32,460 bases of DNA, from contig QIDP01000012.1 of NCBI GenBank assembly GCA_003229375.1, positions 1-32,460 of the forward strand. Direction: 5' to 3'. The translations under genes were made by a program, and so were the position numbers. This document shows, in pieces, positions 13,870 through 22,776 of the stretch. The DNA comes from Nitrospirota bacterium. GTDB taxonomy: Bacteria > Nitrospinota > Nitrospinia > SZUA-224. The notes beneath the pieces were generated by a model, which was not told the origin of the DNA, made no database searches, and saw nothing but the letters and a program-made list of their open reading frames with translations. Each line of letters opens with the position of its first letter. Within the stretch, counting starts at the first letter, position 1.

Positions 13870-16200
13870 ATGCAATCAACTGAAAAGCTTGAGAATAAAA
13901 ATAAAGCGTTGGGCAGAGAATTTTATTCAGACAAGATTGCAAACGATATAATCAAGGCATTCAACATCACATTCAGGCAGTTCAGTATGTATCCAGCCGG
14001 TCATCCCTCACTCGATACCCCTATTGTCAAGCTGTTCAGGTTTATTGAGTCTTTCCTTATGGATTCTGACAATCTTGCTGTTGCCATTGCCCCTAACAGG
14101 ATCTACATTGGTGAAAAAATTATCAAAGAATTAAAGTCATCTCAACAATCCTTTATTAACTTTTTAGACCGGAGGAATATTTGCAAACTCCTGTTCCGAA
14201 AAGGTCTCACTCTAAACGAACTCAAGGAGTTTATGACAACCATAGCTGCTGATCCAAACAAATTTGAAAAGAGTGGCAAAATAGAAGAAATACTTTTATC
14301 AAAGGGGCTGAAATATGCCTCTGCTTTTTCTATTGATTACAAAAAATTGGTCGAAAAGGAGGCAAGTTTATCCTATCAGGGCGAACTGGAAGAAAATGGC
14401 CGATGGGATAATCTTTTTAAGGATTTTCTCCTCCATGACGGGGTACATATAGCAGGTGATGCCAAGAAAGCCATAGCAAAACAGGCCCAAAATTTTCATC
14501 TGTTACAGGGCATTATTAACAAAACCATAAATACAAAAGATACCGAAGAGACAAAGGACGAGGAGAAGGGAGAGGCAATTGCGAAGGCTGTAACACGAAT
14601 CGGGCAGGCAACCACTCAACAACCTGAAGAGGCAAAGGATAAAATAACAGACAATATAGCAAAGGTCCTGACCGATATTAAACCAACTATCAGAAATCAG
14701 GTCTTTTTGTCAAAGATTATATCTCTAAATGAAAACAAAGAATTTGTCAGTAGCATCGAATCAAAACTCTCTCCCAATGCAATAAGTGAAATTCTTGCTA
14801 CCCTTTTAATGGACAAATCTATCAGCGATGAAGATAAAATAGAGGTCTATAATCGTATAACACCTCAGGCCGCAAAGAGGGAAAGGATACTTTCTATCTT
14901 AAAAAGTAAGGTTAGTTCCCCGGCAATGGCCAAATGGGAAGATATCGCAACCCTTAGCAAGTCCTTAAATCTTCTCCTCGAATCCTCAGGAGATGAAAAA
15001 TTTATGTCTGATTCTTATCAAAGGTCCCTTGAACAGATGCAGTCAATAGCCACTCAAAAATTGTTTTCCCCGGAGGAGGAGAAGATATTTGAAAGATACA
15101 AAACGACTATTGAACCAGAAAATATACGAACTGCCAGGGAGGTTATTATTTCAGAGACCCTTATTAATAGTAAAGACCCTGTCGCTGACCGATTCCTGAT
15201 AGATGAGTTAGAACAGAACCTGATCTCTAATATAAAAAATGGGGAGCTCAATACCCTTAAAAAGGTGATGCCTCTTGTGGAGCAATACGGCACTGAAGCA
15301 GATATTGATATCCCTTGCTCAAATGAATTTAGAGGACTTGCTCAGAGGATAGTAAAAAATCCGAATTTTAAGGGGTTGATCTTTGCATACACCAAGACAG
15401 AGGAAGAGGAACGATCAATATATCTTGATATCATCCCTTCCTTTGGGGTACAGACAGTGCCCGTATTACTAGATATTCTAGAAAATCTCGAAGAGTATAG
15501 CCTTTACCAGCCAATCATAGGTATGATTGAGCGGTTCTATACAAAGGCTATACCACACTTAGAGGCTTATATCGAAAAGAAATGGGCAAGGATTGATCCA
15601 TTTTTAATCTATCTCCTGGGAAGGATATGGGGGCCATCACGGCCGGAGTTTATTCTGGAAAATTACCCATCAAAAGAACCCGATGTCAAGAAGGCATTAT
15701 TGGAAATATCTCCCAATGTATGGACAGATGATATCTTTGCCATTGTCAAGGAAGGATTGAGAGATGAATCAGAAGAGGTCAGGATCTCTGCCCTAAGAGC
15801 GCTCGGGGAAAATCGTAATGAGAAATCGCTGTCCCTCCTTCTTCGGATATTACAAGATCCTTTCATGTATGGGAAAGGGAGAGAATTTTTTAAAGAGGTT
15901 ATAAAGACATGTGCAACCCCTGGCTATTCAAAGGCGATCCCATATCTTAAAAAGGTCTTTAACCAAAAAAGCTGGTTTTTTTATAAAAAGAAAGAAGAAC
16001 TCAGACTCATAGCTGCCAGGTCTCTTGGCACTATTGGAACCAAAGAGGCACAAAGGATATTAGCTGTCGGTTTGAAGGATAAAAATCCTGAGATGAAAAT
16101 ACTTTGCCGGACACTTTTGAAACAAATGAAAACAACTGATGAGGATTCGCTTCAATCCGACATATCATTAATAGAGGACATAGAGGACATAACAGTTTAG
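13870..16200 (+). CDS. HEAT-repeat protein with an N-terminal domain shared with the adjacent HD-GYP protein
   Basis: A 776-residue soluble protein with no signal peptide or membrane segment. Residues about 25-165 (FRQFSMYPAGHPSLDTPIVK onward, through IYIGEKIIKE and LTLNELKEFMTTIAADP) resemble the N-terminus of the next gene's product. The middle is charged and helical. From about residue 580 there are HEAT-like alpha-hairpins: GLRDESEEVRISALRALGE, then a pair around RLIAARSLGTIGTKEAQRIL. HEAT arrays are usually protein-binding scaffolds. Its pairing with an HD-GYP phosphodiesterase gene suggests a signalling or motility-related partner role, which is inference. No Shine-Dalgarno is seen before the ATG; a repeat directly precedes it. 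Confidence 0.8.
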   Translation: MQSTEKLENKNKALGREFYSDKIANDIIKAFNITFRQFSMYPAGHPSLDTPIVKLFRFIESFLMDSDNLAVAIAPNRIYIGEKIIKELKSSQQSFINFLDRRNICKLLFRKGLTLNELKEFMTTIAADPNKFEKSGKIEEILLSKGLKYASAFSIDYKKLVEKEASLSYQGELEENGRWDNLFKDFLLHDGVHIAGDAKKAIAKQAQNFHLLQGIINKTINTKDTEETKDEEKGEAIAKAVTRIGQATTQQPEEAKDKITDNIAKVLTDIKPTIRNQVFLSKIISLNENKEFVSSIESKLSPNAISEILATLLMDKSISDEDKIEVYNRITPQAAKRERILSILKSKVSSPAMAKWEDIATLSKSLNLLLESSGDEKFMSDSYQRSLEQMQSIATQKLFSPEEEKIFERYKTTIEPENIRTAREVIISETLINSKDPVADRFLIDELEQNLISNIKNGELNTLKKVMPLVEQYGTEADIDIPCSNEFRGLAQRIVKNPNFKGLIFAYTKTEEEERSIYLDIIPSFGVQTVPVLLDILENLEEYSLYQPIIGMIERFYTKAIPHLEAYIEKKWARIDPFLIYLLGRIWGPSRPEFILENYPSKEPDVKKALLEISPNVWTDDIFAIVKEGLRDESEEVRISALRALGENRNEKSLSLLLRILQDPFMYGKGREFFKEVIKTCATPGYSKAIPYLKKVFNQKSWFFYKKKEELRLIAARSLGTIGTKEAQRILAVGLKDKNPEMKILCRTLLKQMKTTDEDSLQSDISLIEDIEDITV

Positions 16201-16223
16201 CTATCATAAGATATAGCTAAACT
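16194..16223. other. Perfect hairpin overlapping the HEAT gene stop codon
   Basis: AGTTTAGCTAT (16194-16204) and ATAGCTAAACT (16213-16223) form an 11-bp perfect stem with an 8-nt loop; the stop codon TAG lies inside the left arm. No T-tract follows, so it is a weak intrinsic terminator and perhaps an mRNA 3' stabiliser. Confidence 0.55.
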
Positions 16224-16259
16224 TCAATTCAACATGTAAAATTATATAGAATTATAAAT

Positions 16260-16440
16260 GCAAAAATAAAAAATCAAAATGCAAATTGACAGATCAAAAT
16301 TCAAAGATGAGTTCAAAAAGCGAGTTAATAGATTTGCTTTTGTAATAATCAAATAAGTCTCCAGTATACTCACTTTGAAATGCAAGAGATAATTTTTATA
16401 TTTTTATATGTATTTTTAATTTTTTATCTTTGATTTTTGC
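16260..16440. repeat. AT-rich spacer with imperfect inverted arms
   Basis: Left arm begins GCAAAAATAAAAAATCAAAA (16260 onward). The end of the spacer, read in reverse, gives GCAAAAATCAAAGATAAAAA, an imperfect inverted partner. It resembles families A-C in plan but not in sequence. There is no gene in the spacer. Confidence 0.45.
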
Positions 16441-16451
16441 TTTCTATAGTT

Positions 16452-17879
16452 ATGAATAACGAAACATTACAAAAAGAGGAACACGACAAACTTCCTGAGC
16501 CTGCACTAAATATCGGAGAAGAAGATATATCTAACCTCTTAAATTTTCTCAGCGCGGCCGTTTCACAAAAACATCTATATCCAACCTCTCATCCCATTTT
16601 ACAAAGATCTATCAAAATCCTTCTCAGTTTCCTTGATAGAAGACTTAGTAAAGGAAATACTGTCTCTCTCTCACTTGTTGAGGATCAGTTTATCATAGAT
16701 GGTAAGAGACTCAGCAAGTATGGTGATGGATTTGGACAACTAAAATCTGAACTGAAAAACTGGGGTATTGAAAAAATAAACTTCAAGGCAGGAGTCAATG
16801 CAAAGGAAGTGATGTCTCTCATAGAGGCCCTTGCTACTGATCCCAAAGATGCGGCTGCAATGGATGGTGCTGAGAGAGTTTTACACTACAAGGGTTCTGA
16901 TCATATCGACTTGAAAAAACTAAGTACCTCTTTATTAAGTGATATAGAAGGCTATTCTGATGCTACAGAGATCATCGAAAGCGGAATAGATATTTTAAAA
17001 GAGATCATACCGGATATTCGTAAACAGCATAAGATCAATTATAAGGGTGTCCATGAAATGGTCTACAGATTGTGTAACTTTTTGTGCGAAAAGAGATCCC
17101 CCCTGCTTGCTGTTACTACCTTTAAAAGTTATGATGAATACACCTTTACACATGCAACCAATGTAAGCACCCTTGCCATGATCATAGGACAAAGCCTTGG
17201 CCTTCCCAAGGATGTCGTATCTGATTTTGGTCTGGCAGGCCTCTTACATGATGTAGGAAAAGAGTCTATCCCGTCTGAGATCATAAATAAACCCGGCAAG
17301 CTGACCAATGAGGAATTTGAGATTATCAAGAGTCATTCAGTAAACGGGGCAAAGATTTTGATAAAGAACAAAGAGATCATTGATCTTGCTACGATTGTTG
17401 CCTATGAACACCATATCAAATTCTCAGGAGGGGGGTATCCGGAACTGCCCCGCAAGAGAAAGCTCAACCTATGCAGCATGATTGTGACCATCGCAGATGT
17501 CTACGATGCGTTACGCAGTATCAGGTCTTATCGGAGAGAGCTCTCTTTAAAAGATACGATCAATATTTTAAAAGAATCGTCAGGGCTAGACTTTGAACCA
17601 ATCATCCTGAAACGGTTCATAGGTCTCGTAGGGATATATATGGTAGGGGCTTTTGTCAGGCTCAAATCAGGCCACATTGGGGTAGTTCACGAATTGAATC
17701 CAAATGACCCATATTGCCCCCTGGTAAGGACTATCAAAGATCGTGACGGACAGACTGTAAAGAAGGAACAGATAATAGACCTGTCAGTAAAGGATGAAAA
17801 AGGCGAAGAAAACTTTATCGTTGAGGCAATGGAAGAAACAACAGAGGATAGACAGCCATGCTCAATGAAAAATGAGTAA
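16452..17879 (+). CDS. HD-GYP domain phosphohydrolase
   Basis: About 475 residues from the ATG at 16452; an upstream TTG at 16437 is less likely. Residues about 27-158 match the N-terminal domain of the preceding HEAT protein (YPTSHPILQRSIKILLSFLD, later EVMSLIEALATDP). The HD-GYP domain spans about 225-400 with H234, the H266-D267 pair in LLHDVGK, H295, H320-H321 and the GYP at 328-330, followed by IADVYDAL. HD-GYP enzymes usually hydrolyse cyclic di-GMP. The signature is HHIKFSGGGYP here, so the usual Glu and Asp of HHExxDGxGYP are replaced. The metal-binding His/Asp set otherwise looks intact. No receiver domain is present; the N-terminal domain may be the input module. Confidence 0.9.
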   Translation: MNNETLQKEEHDKLPEPALNIGEEDISNLLNFLSAAVSQKHLYPTSHPILQRSIKILLSFLDRRLSKGNTVSLSLVEDQFIIDGKRLSKYGDGFGQLKSELKNWGIEKINFKAGVNAKEVMSLIEALATDPKDAAAMDGAERVLHYKGSDHIDLKKLSTSLLSDIEGYSDATEIIESGIDILKEIIPDIRKQHKINYKGVHEMVYRLCNFLCEKRSPLLAVTTFKSYDEYTFTHATNVSTLAMIIGQSLGLPKDVVSDFGLAGLLHDVGKESIPSEIINKPGKLTNEEFEIIKSHSVNGAKILIKNKEIIDLATIVAYEHHIKFSGGGYPELPRKRKLNLCSMIVTIADVYDALRSIRSYRRELSLKDTINILKESSGLDFEPIILKRFIGLVGIYMVGAFVRLKSGHIGVVHELNPNDPYCPLVRTIKDRDGQTVKKEQIIDLSVKDEKGEENFIVEAMEETTEDRQPCSMKNE

Positions 17880-17880
17880 T

Positions 17881-17963
17881 AGTTCACAGTTCACGGTTTA
17901 CAGTTACTGAAAACAGAAAGTAAAAGGAAATTGAAAAAACTGTAAACCGTGAACTGTGAACGG
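17881..17963 (+). repeat. Family B interspersed repeat, copy 4
   Basis: AGTTCACAGTTCACGGTTTA leads to the core TGAAAACAGAAAGTAAAAGG, AAATTGAAAAAACTG, and the inverted arm TAAACCGTGAACTGTGAACG. The outer arms pair (TTCACAGTTCACGGTTTA with TAAACCGTGAACTGTGAA), so the transcript can fold into a long hairpin. It lies in the convergent spacer between the HD-GYP and lepB genes. Confidence 0.88.
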
Positions 17964-17989
17964 ATACCAAAAATGAAAAGTGCAACTTT

Positions 17990-18676
17990 TCAATGCAATA
18001 ATTTTGAAAATCTATCCCACCTTACGGCAAACCTATCCTTATCCCATGACCAGTATATAATAAATGCCTTTCCCTTGATTTCCCTTATATCCAGGAATCC
18101 CCAATAACGGCTATCCTGACTATTCTCACGGTTATCACCCATCACAAAGAGATTCCCTTCCGGTATGGTCACAGGGCCATAGTAATCCCTTGGTGAGGAA
18201 TGACCATAGGGATTGGGGTCTTTATGAATAACATAGGGGTCTTTCAGGAGTTCCCCATTTATATATACCTTCTGGTCCATTATCTCTAAACGTTCTCCTG
18301 GTAAACCTATGACACGCTTTATAAAGTCACGACTCTTATCCCCGGGGAATCTGAAGACAATAATATCCCCTCTTTTAGGATAGTGGGGAAAGAATTTAAT
18401 ATCGTTAAATAGCTTTATGTGTGTAAAGGGGATTTCATTCGGAATCTTGATTCCATATATAAACTTATTGACAAGGATATGATCCCCTACAAGGAGGGTA
18501 TTCTCCATTGAACCGGATGGTATCTTAAATGCCTGTACAACAAAGGTTCTTATAAAAAGGGCAAGGATAATGGCAATAACTATTGCCTCGGTATATTCCC
18601 TGACCCCTGACTTCTTTTTCTTCTTGTCACCAACGCCATTTTTTGTATCTTCTGTATCTTTCCCCTTTTTGTTCAT
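17990..18676 (-). CDS. lepB: Signal peptidase I
   Basis: 228 residues. After a charged, Lys-rich cytoplasmic N-terminus a single membrane helix (about 28-46) leads to the catalytic box IPSGSM with Ser56. The general base is Lys120 in SRDFIKRVIGLPGE. Box E is present as GDNRENSQDSRYWG. The enzyme removes signal peptides from secreted proteins, including the many cytochromes here. Start ATG at 18676 with GAGGG 7 bp upstream. Downstream of lepA, the common lepA-lepB order. Confidence 0.96.
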   Translation of the reverse strand: MNKKGKDTEDTKNGVGDKKKKKSGVREYTEAIVIAIILALFIRTFVVQAFKIPSGSMENTLLVGDHILVNKFIYGIKIPNEIPFTHIKLFNDIKFFPHYPKRGDIIVFRFPGDKSRDFIKRVIGLPGERLEIMDQKVYINGELLKDPYVIHKDPNPYGHSSPRDYYGPVTIPEGNLFVMGDNRENSQDSRYWGFLDIREIKGKAFIIYWSWDKDRFAVRWDRFSKLLH

Positions 18677-18745
18677 AAAAAAACCCTCTTAAAAATTTCG
18701 AATTTCGAATTGTTCATTTCACCTGAAAATATCCTTCGTTTCCGG

Positions 18746-18788
18746 AATGACAGCGCTTGCGCTGTCATTGACGCCACAAGAGGCGTCA
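18746..18788. repeat. Two back-to-back perfect hairpins between lepA and lepB
   Basis: AATGACAGCGC / GCGCTGTCATT (18746-18756 and 18759-18769) make an 11-bp stem with a TT loop. TGACGCC / GGCGTCA (18769-18775 and 18782-18788) make a second stem with loop ACAAGA. The second ends just past the lepA stop. They may act as a terminator/attenuator between the two genes, or be a REP-like repeat unit. Confidence 0.65.
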
Positions 18789-18792
18789 CTCC

Positions 18793-20589
18793 TTACTCTA
18801 TCTTTAGGATTGCCATAAATGCCTCCTGTGGTATAGATATTTTCCCTATCTGTTTCATCCTCTTCTTTCCCTCTTTCTGTTTCTCTAAGAGCTTTCTCTT
18901 CCTTGTAATATCACCACCATAACACTTGGCTGTCACACTCTTCCTGAGCGCTTTGATGCCCTGCTTTGCAATTACCTTACTTCCTATCGATGCCTGAATA
19001 ACCACCTCAAACATCTGTCTATGAATAATCTCACGTATACGCCTTGTCAGTTCCCGTCCCTGATAATATGCCTTATCCTTGTGGACTATAGTAGATAGGG
19101 CATCCACAGGCTCTCCATTGAGAAGGATGTCCAATTTTACCATTTTCGATTCTCTATAATCGAGATATTCATAGTCAAAGGAAGCATATCCCCTTGACAT
19201 GGATTTTAACTTGTCATAGAAATCGAGTAATACCTCATTAAAGGGGATCTCGTAGATTATCATGACCCTGCCATCACTCAGGTATTCCATCCCTTTTTGA
19301 ACACCTCTCTTTTCCTGAGCCAGTTTAAAAATCGCTCCAACATACTCATTGGGTACCATTATTGTGGCCTTAATAAAAGGTTCCTCTATCCTGGATATCT
19401 CATTAGGAAGGGGAAGCTTGGAGGGATTATCCACATATATCTCATTACCCTTTACACCTATTACCCTGTATACCACCGTTGGCGCAGTAGTAATCAGCAT
19501 GAGATTGAATTCTCTCTCCAGACGTTCCCTTATGATATCCATATGAAGGAGTCCGAGAAATCCACACCTGAAACCAAAACCGAGTGCCATGGATGTCTCA
19601 GGTTCATAGACAAATGATGAATCATTCAGATGGAGCTTCTCCAGCGCATCCCGTAAGAGTTCATATTGGACACTATCAACCGGATAGAGTCCGCTGAATA
19701 CCATAGGCTTTACCTCTCTGTACCCGGGTAATGGCGATGGGGTTGGATTGACTGAATCTGTGATAGTATCCCCTATCCTCGTATCCCCCATCTTCTTAAT
19801 GCCTGCAATGACATAACCGACATCACCGGTTGTCAGTATATCTGCTGCCTCTGCATCCGGGGTAAAGATACCTACCTCACTTACCTCATAGGATCTCCCG
19901 GTAGACATCATTCTGATACCCATACCGGCTTTAATTTTTCCATCAAACACCCTTACCAGGACAATAATCCCACGATAAGAATCATACCATGAATCAAAAA
20001 TAAGCGCCTTCAATGGGGCATCAGGTTTCCCCTTAGGAGGGGGGATTTCTGATACTATTGCCTCAAGTATATCAAGTGTGCCTGTACCCTCCTTGGCACT
20101 CGCCAGTATCGCTCCTGATGAATCTATACTCAGGATATCCTCGAGCTGAGCCTTTACACCTTCAGGATCGGCACTGGGAAGATCTATCTTATTTATTATC
20201 GGTATGATCTTAAGATTGTGCTCCATTGCCAGATTGATATTGGCTACGGTCTGTGCCTCGACACCCTGTGCTGCGTCTATCACAAGGAGCACGCCTTCAC
20301 AGGCGGCAAGGCTCCGTGAGACCTCATAGGAAAAATCCACATGTCCGGGCGTGTCAATAAGGTTGAGAATGTAGTCCCCGCCGTCTCGCCCCCTGTATCC
20401 GAGCCTGACAGTCTGTGCCTTGATGGTAATCCCCCTCTCCCTCTCGATAGGCATCTGATCAAGAACCTGATCTCTCATCTCCCTCTCATTCACTGCACCG
20501 GTAAACTCTAACATCCTGTCAGCAAGGGTAGATTTCCCGTGGTCAATATGAGCTATTATAGAAAAATTTCTGATATTTGATTGAGACAT
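18793..20589 (-). CDS. lepA: Elongation factor 4 (LepA) GTPase
   Basis: 598 residues, the usual LepA length. The G1 motif is AHIDHGKST (residues 13-21), then [10 protein letters not shown] (G2), [12 protein letters not shown] (G3) and NKIDLP (G4). The C-terminal LepA-specific region is present, ending in [20 protein letters not shown]. LepA acts on stalled ribosomes (back-translocation/biogenesis role). Upstream lies a family C repeat. No clear Shine-Dalgarno precedes the ATG at 20589. Confidence 0.97.
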   Translation of the reverse strand: MSQSNIRNFSIIAHIDHGKSTLADRMLEFTGAVNEREMRDQVLDQMPIERERGITIKAQTVRLGYRGRDGGDYILNLIDTPGHVDFSYEVSRSLAACEGVLLVIDAAQGVEAQTVANINLAMEHNLKIIPIINKIDLPSADPEGVKAQLEDILSIDSSGAILASAKEGTGTLDILEAIVSEIPPPKGKPDAPLKALIFDSWYDSYRGIIVLVRVFDGKIKAGMGIRMMSTGRSYEVSEVGIFTPDAEAADILTTGDVGYVIAGIKKMGDTRIGDTITDSVNPTPSPLPGYREVKPMVFSGLYPVDSVQYELLRDALEKLHLNDSSFVYEPETSMALGFGFRCGFLGLLHMDIIRERLEREFNLMLITTAPTVVYRVIGVKGNEIYVDNPSKLPLPNEISRIEEPFIKATIMVPNEYVGAIFKLAQEKRGVQKGMEYLSDGRVMIIYEIPFNEVLLDFYDKLKSMSRGYASFDYEYLDYRESKMVKLDILLNGEPVDALSTIVHKDKAYYQGRELTRRIREIIHRQMFEVVIQASIGSKVIAKQGIKALRKSVTAKCYGGDITRKRKLLEKQKEGKKRMKQIGKISIPQEAFMAILKIE

Positions 20590-20677
20590 AATTTTTTTTA
20601 TCTACCCTGATCTCCTCAGTTCGCATCCCATCTTCAGGTTATCTTTTTTTTATATCCTTTTTTTCACCCCATCCAGC

Positions 20678-20806
20678 TATCAAATATCAAAATTAAACAA
20701 ATTAAAAAGTAAATCTTCATTATCTGTAACAGATATTAACAATTGATTTAAGATATTTTTGCATATCAATTTACTTTTAAAATGTATATTTTGATATTTG
20801 ATATTT
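20678..20806. repeat. Family C AT-rich inverted repeat, copy 2
   Basis: Left arm about 20679-20714 (ATCAAATATCAAAATTAAAC...) and right arm 20769-20806, ending TTTTGATATTTGATATTT, are inverted. They match the arms of copy 1 at 11643-11786, while the interior differs. It lies in the spacer between the isomerase gene end and the lepA start. Confidence 0.85.
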
Positions 20807-20860
20807 AGTCCCGGGGTTTTGCTCAATCGGATCGGCCAAATCTGAGCTATTACAGATAGT

Positions 20861-21922
20861 CTATTGCGCCAATTCCTTCTTCAAACGATCTATGACCTTT
20901 ACAGGTGTGGGATCGATATTATTTAATATTGCCAGATAATAACTGGTAAAGTCACCAAGACAGATAAGGGAGAATATCCTCGCCAGCCTGGAATTGCCTT
21001 CAGACCATATCTCAGAGACATCACTAACATCCCCTGATATAAGTGACTTTGTAATATCTATCCGCATTTTGAGTCGATCTATATCGTCTTTACATCGTAA
21101 AAAGATTACAAAAAAATCCTTTGTAAGATGAGAAAGGGCCTTCCAACCAACCACCTCATTATGATCAAGCTCCGGGAGTATATTGCAGGATGCAAAGGTC
21201 TTACTGTTTTCATTGAACTGTCCCTTCCACCTCAGGGCTGCCGCGTCGGTATAACCGTGTACCCCATATATAATAGGCAGTTTCCCATATATATTGACAG
21301 CCATATCCTTTGCCTTATTGGCAGAGATATCAACCTCTATACGGTAGCTGTCACCAAGTTCCCGGAGCAACGTTATAGTCTCTGATATAGCATCATCCTG
21401 TTCATCTATTAGCCCTAACCTTTCCAGCACAATCAGTAGCGGGAAAAAGAGATAACCAAGACTTGCCCTCGGAGGTAAACCTTTTGGTATCCTGATAATA
21501 GGTATATCTTCCCTTAGTGCCACATCCTCTATTATCCCGCCACTTGTAATTGTGACTATCCGCGCTCCCATCTTACGGCCCTGCTCAAAGGAACTCAAGG
21601 TCTCCTCTGTATTTCCGGAATAGCTCACAACAAAGAGAAGGGTATACTTATCTACAAATCCGGGAAGTGTATAATCACGATTCACATATATTGGCAAATC
21701 TATTCTATTGCCAAGATATGATCTCAGGATATCTCCACCAATAGCAGATCCGCCCATACCTGCTATTACAATCTTCTGTAATCCCTTATCACCCCATGGA
21801 TCCTCAAACCCTTTACCCAGATCAACAGCATCCCTGCACTGCTGTGTAAAGCCAATCAGGTGATTAATCATATTAGATGTGTCTATCTTTCTTATAGCTT
21901 CCTGATCATCTATATCTATCAT
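20861..21922 (-). CDS. Bifunctional phosphoglucose/phosphomannose isomerase
   Basis: 353 residues with tandem SIS folds. The sugar-phosphate motif IAGMGGSAIGGD (residues about 52-63) and FVVSYSGNTEET (about 97-108) are characteristic. The later stretch NENSKTFASCNILPELDHNE carries the conserved Glu and His used as acid/base catalysts in the archaeal-type PGI/PMI family. It interconverts glucose-6-P, fructose-6-P and mannose-6-P, linking glycolysis to polysaccharide synthesis. The GGGGAG before the ATG at 21922 is a plausible Shine-Dalgarno and comes from a hairpin repeat. Confidence 0.9.
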   Translation of the reverse strand: MIDIDDQEAIRKIDTSNMINHLIGFTQQCRDAVDLGKGFEDPWGDKGLQKIVIAGMGGSAIGGDILRSYLGNRIDLPIYVNRDYTLPGFVDKYTLLFVVSYSGNTEETLSSFEQGRKMGARIVTITSGGIIEDVALREDIPIIRIPKGLPPRASLGYLFFPLLIVLERLGLIDEQDDAISETITLLRELGDSYRIEVDISANKAKDMAVNIYGKLPIIYGVHGYTDAAALRWKGQFNENSKTFASCNILPELDHNEVVGWKALSHLTKDFFVIFLRCKDDIDRLKMRIDITKSLISGDVSDVSEIWSEGNSRLARIFSLICLGDFTSYYLAILNNIDPTPVKVIDRLKKELAQ

Positions 21923-21943
21923 AATCTGCTCCCCTCACCTCAA

Positions 21944-21966
21944 TCCTCTCCCCCAAGGGGAGAGGA
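21944..21966. repeat. GC-rich hairpin repeat
   Basis: TCCTCTCCCC (21944-21953) and GGGGAGAGGA (21957-21966) form a perfect 10-bp stem with a CAA loop. It lies between the retropepsin-like gene and the isomerase gene on the same strand. It could separate their expression, and it also supplies the G-rich bases near the isomerase start. Confidence 0.7.
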
Positions 21967-22023
21967 AGTAATAATGGAAAAAATGTCAATTAATTATCTA
22001 AGGGTGAATATCCATGGTGAACT

Positions 22024-22410
22024 TTACTTCAAATCTAACGCCTTGACGTGTATCAAACGATGGCCTACCATATCGACTGCTGCTTGAGCCTGCTCAAGGA
22101 TAATGGAACCCAATAAAGGTTCAAAGATTCCTTCCTTGGGTTCCATATCCAGGAATACAACCTCGTTAAATATCGGCCTGAAACCCTCAATCTGTATCTT
22201 AACAGGTCCACATACCTCACCTGACACAAGTCTCTGATCAGCGGTCTCCATCTCTACTGTTCCTATAGTTTCGATCTCCCCTAATTTCCTTTTCCATGCC
22301 TTTGGCAATACAAGGGCACTTGCCCCCGTATCTACCAGAATATCACACTCAATCCTACTTTTTTTGTCAACAATGTTCATTATCTCGATAGGAACGACTA
22401 TTCTACCCAT
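22024..22410 (-). CDS. Small retropepsin-like (clan AA) aspartic protease domain protein
   Basis: 128 residues. The N-terminal half has ILVDTGASALVLP (D27-T28-G29), the catalytic loop and flap-side hydrophobic strand of retropepsin-like proteases. The C-terminal half has the expected PLLGSIILEQ region, which replaces the hydrophobic ILG motif before the last strands. Such single-domain proteins function as dimers with one Asp from each subunit. Shine-Dalgarno AGAGGA is 8 bp before the ATG at 22410. No signal peptide or membrane helix is seen, so the substrate is likely cytoplasmic and unknown. The fold assignment is good; activity is not proven. Confidence 0.75.
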   Translation of the reverse strand: MGRIVVPIEIMNIVDKKSRIECDILVDTGASALVLPKAWKRKLGEIETIGTVEMETADQRLVSGEVCGPVKIQIEGFRPIFNEVVFLDMEPKEGIFEPLLGSIILEQAQAAVDMVGHRLIHVKALDLK

Positions 22411-22776
22411 AATATCTTTCCTCTGAAAATACCCCTCTTATATATTCAAACTCTATCATAATAGATATTTAAAATCAAATAATTCCTCAGAATTTTGGAA
22501 ATAGAAAATTGACATCCTTTATTGTAATTGATAGTATTAAATGAGTAAATGAGGATAACACATCTCCTAATAAACTAATTTAGTAACTACTCGGGTGGAT
22601 AGTCTATAGGTATTTAGTCTGTAGGTATTTAGGTGGATAGTGAGGAAGAAATATGCGAGATCATACAAAGCTCAGAGCGGTTGGGAGCCTTGATTCGTTC
22701 TTTGCGCAGTCCTAACAGACTACAGTCCTACAGTCTAAACAACCTGTAGTAGTTACATTATTTTTTTATCTTTAAA
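22411..22776. repeat. Divergent spacer with imperfect inverted ends
   Basis: AGTAACTACT (22582-22591) and AGTAGTTAC (22748-22756) are inverted ends of a stretch rich in the partly repeated units TCTATAGGTATTTAG and TCTGTAGGTATTTAG, then AGACTACAGTCCTACAGTC. This looks like another interspersed element. The spacer contains no gene. Confidence 0.5.
22509..22537 (+). promoter_or_regulatory. Candidate sigma70 promoter for the arg cluster
   Basis: TTGACA (22509-22514) and TAGTAT (22532-22537) are separated by 17 bp. The start codon is 240 bp further on, past a repeat-like block, so a second promoter closer to argD cannot be excluded. Confidence 0.45.
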
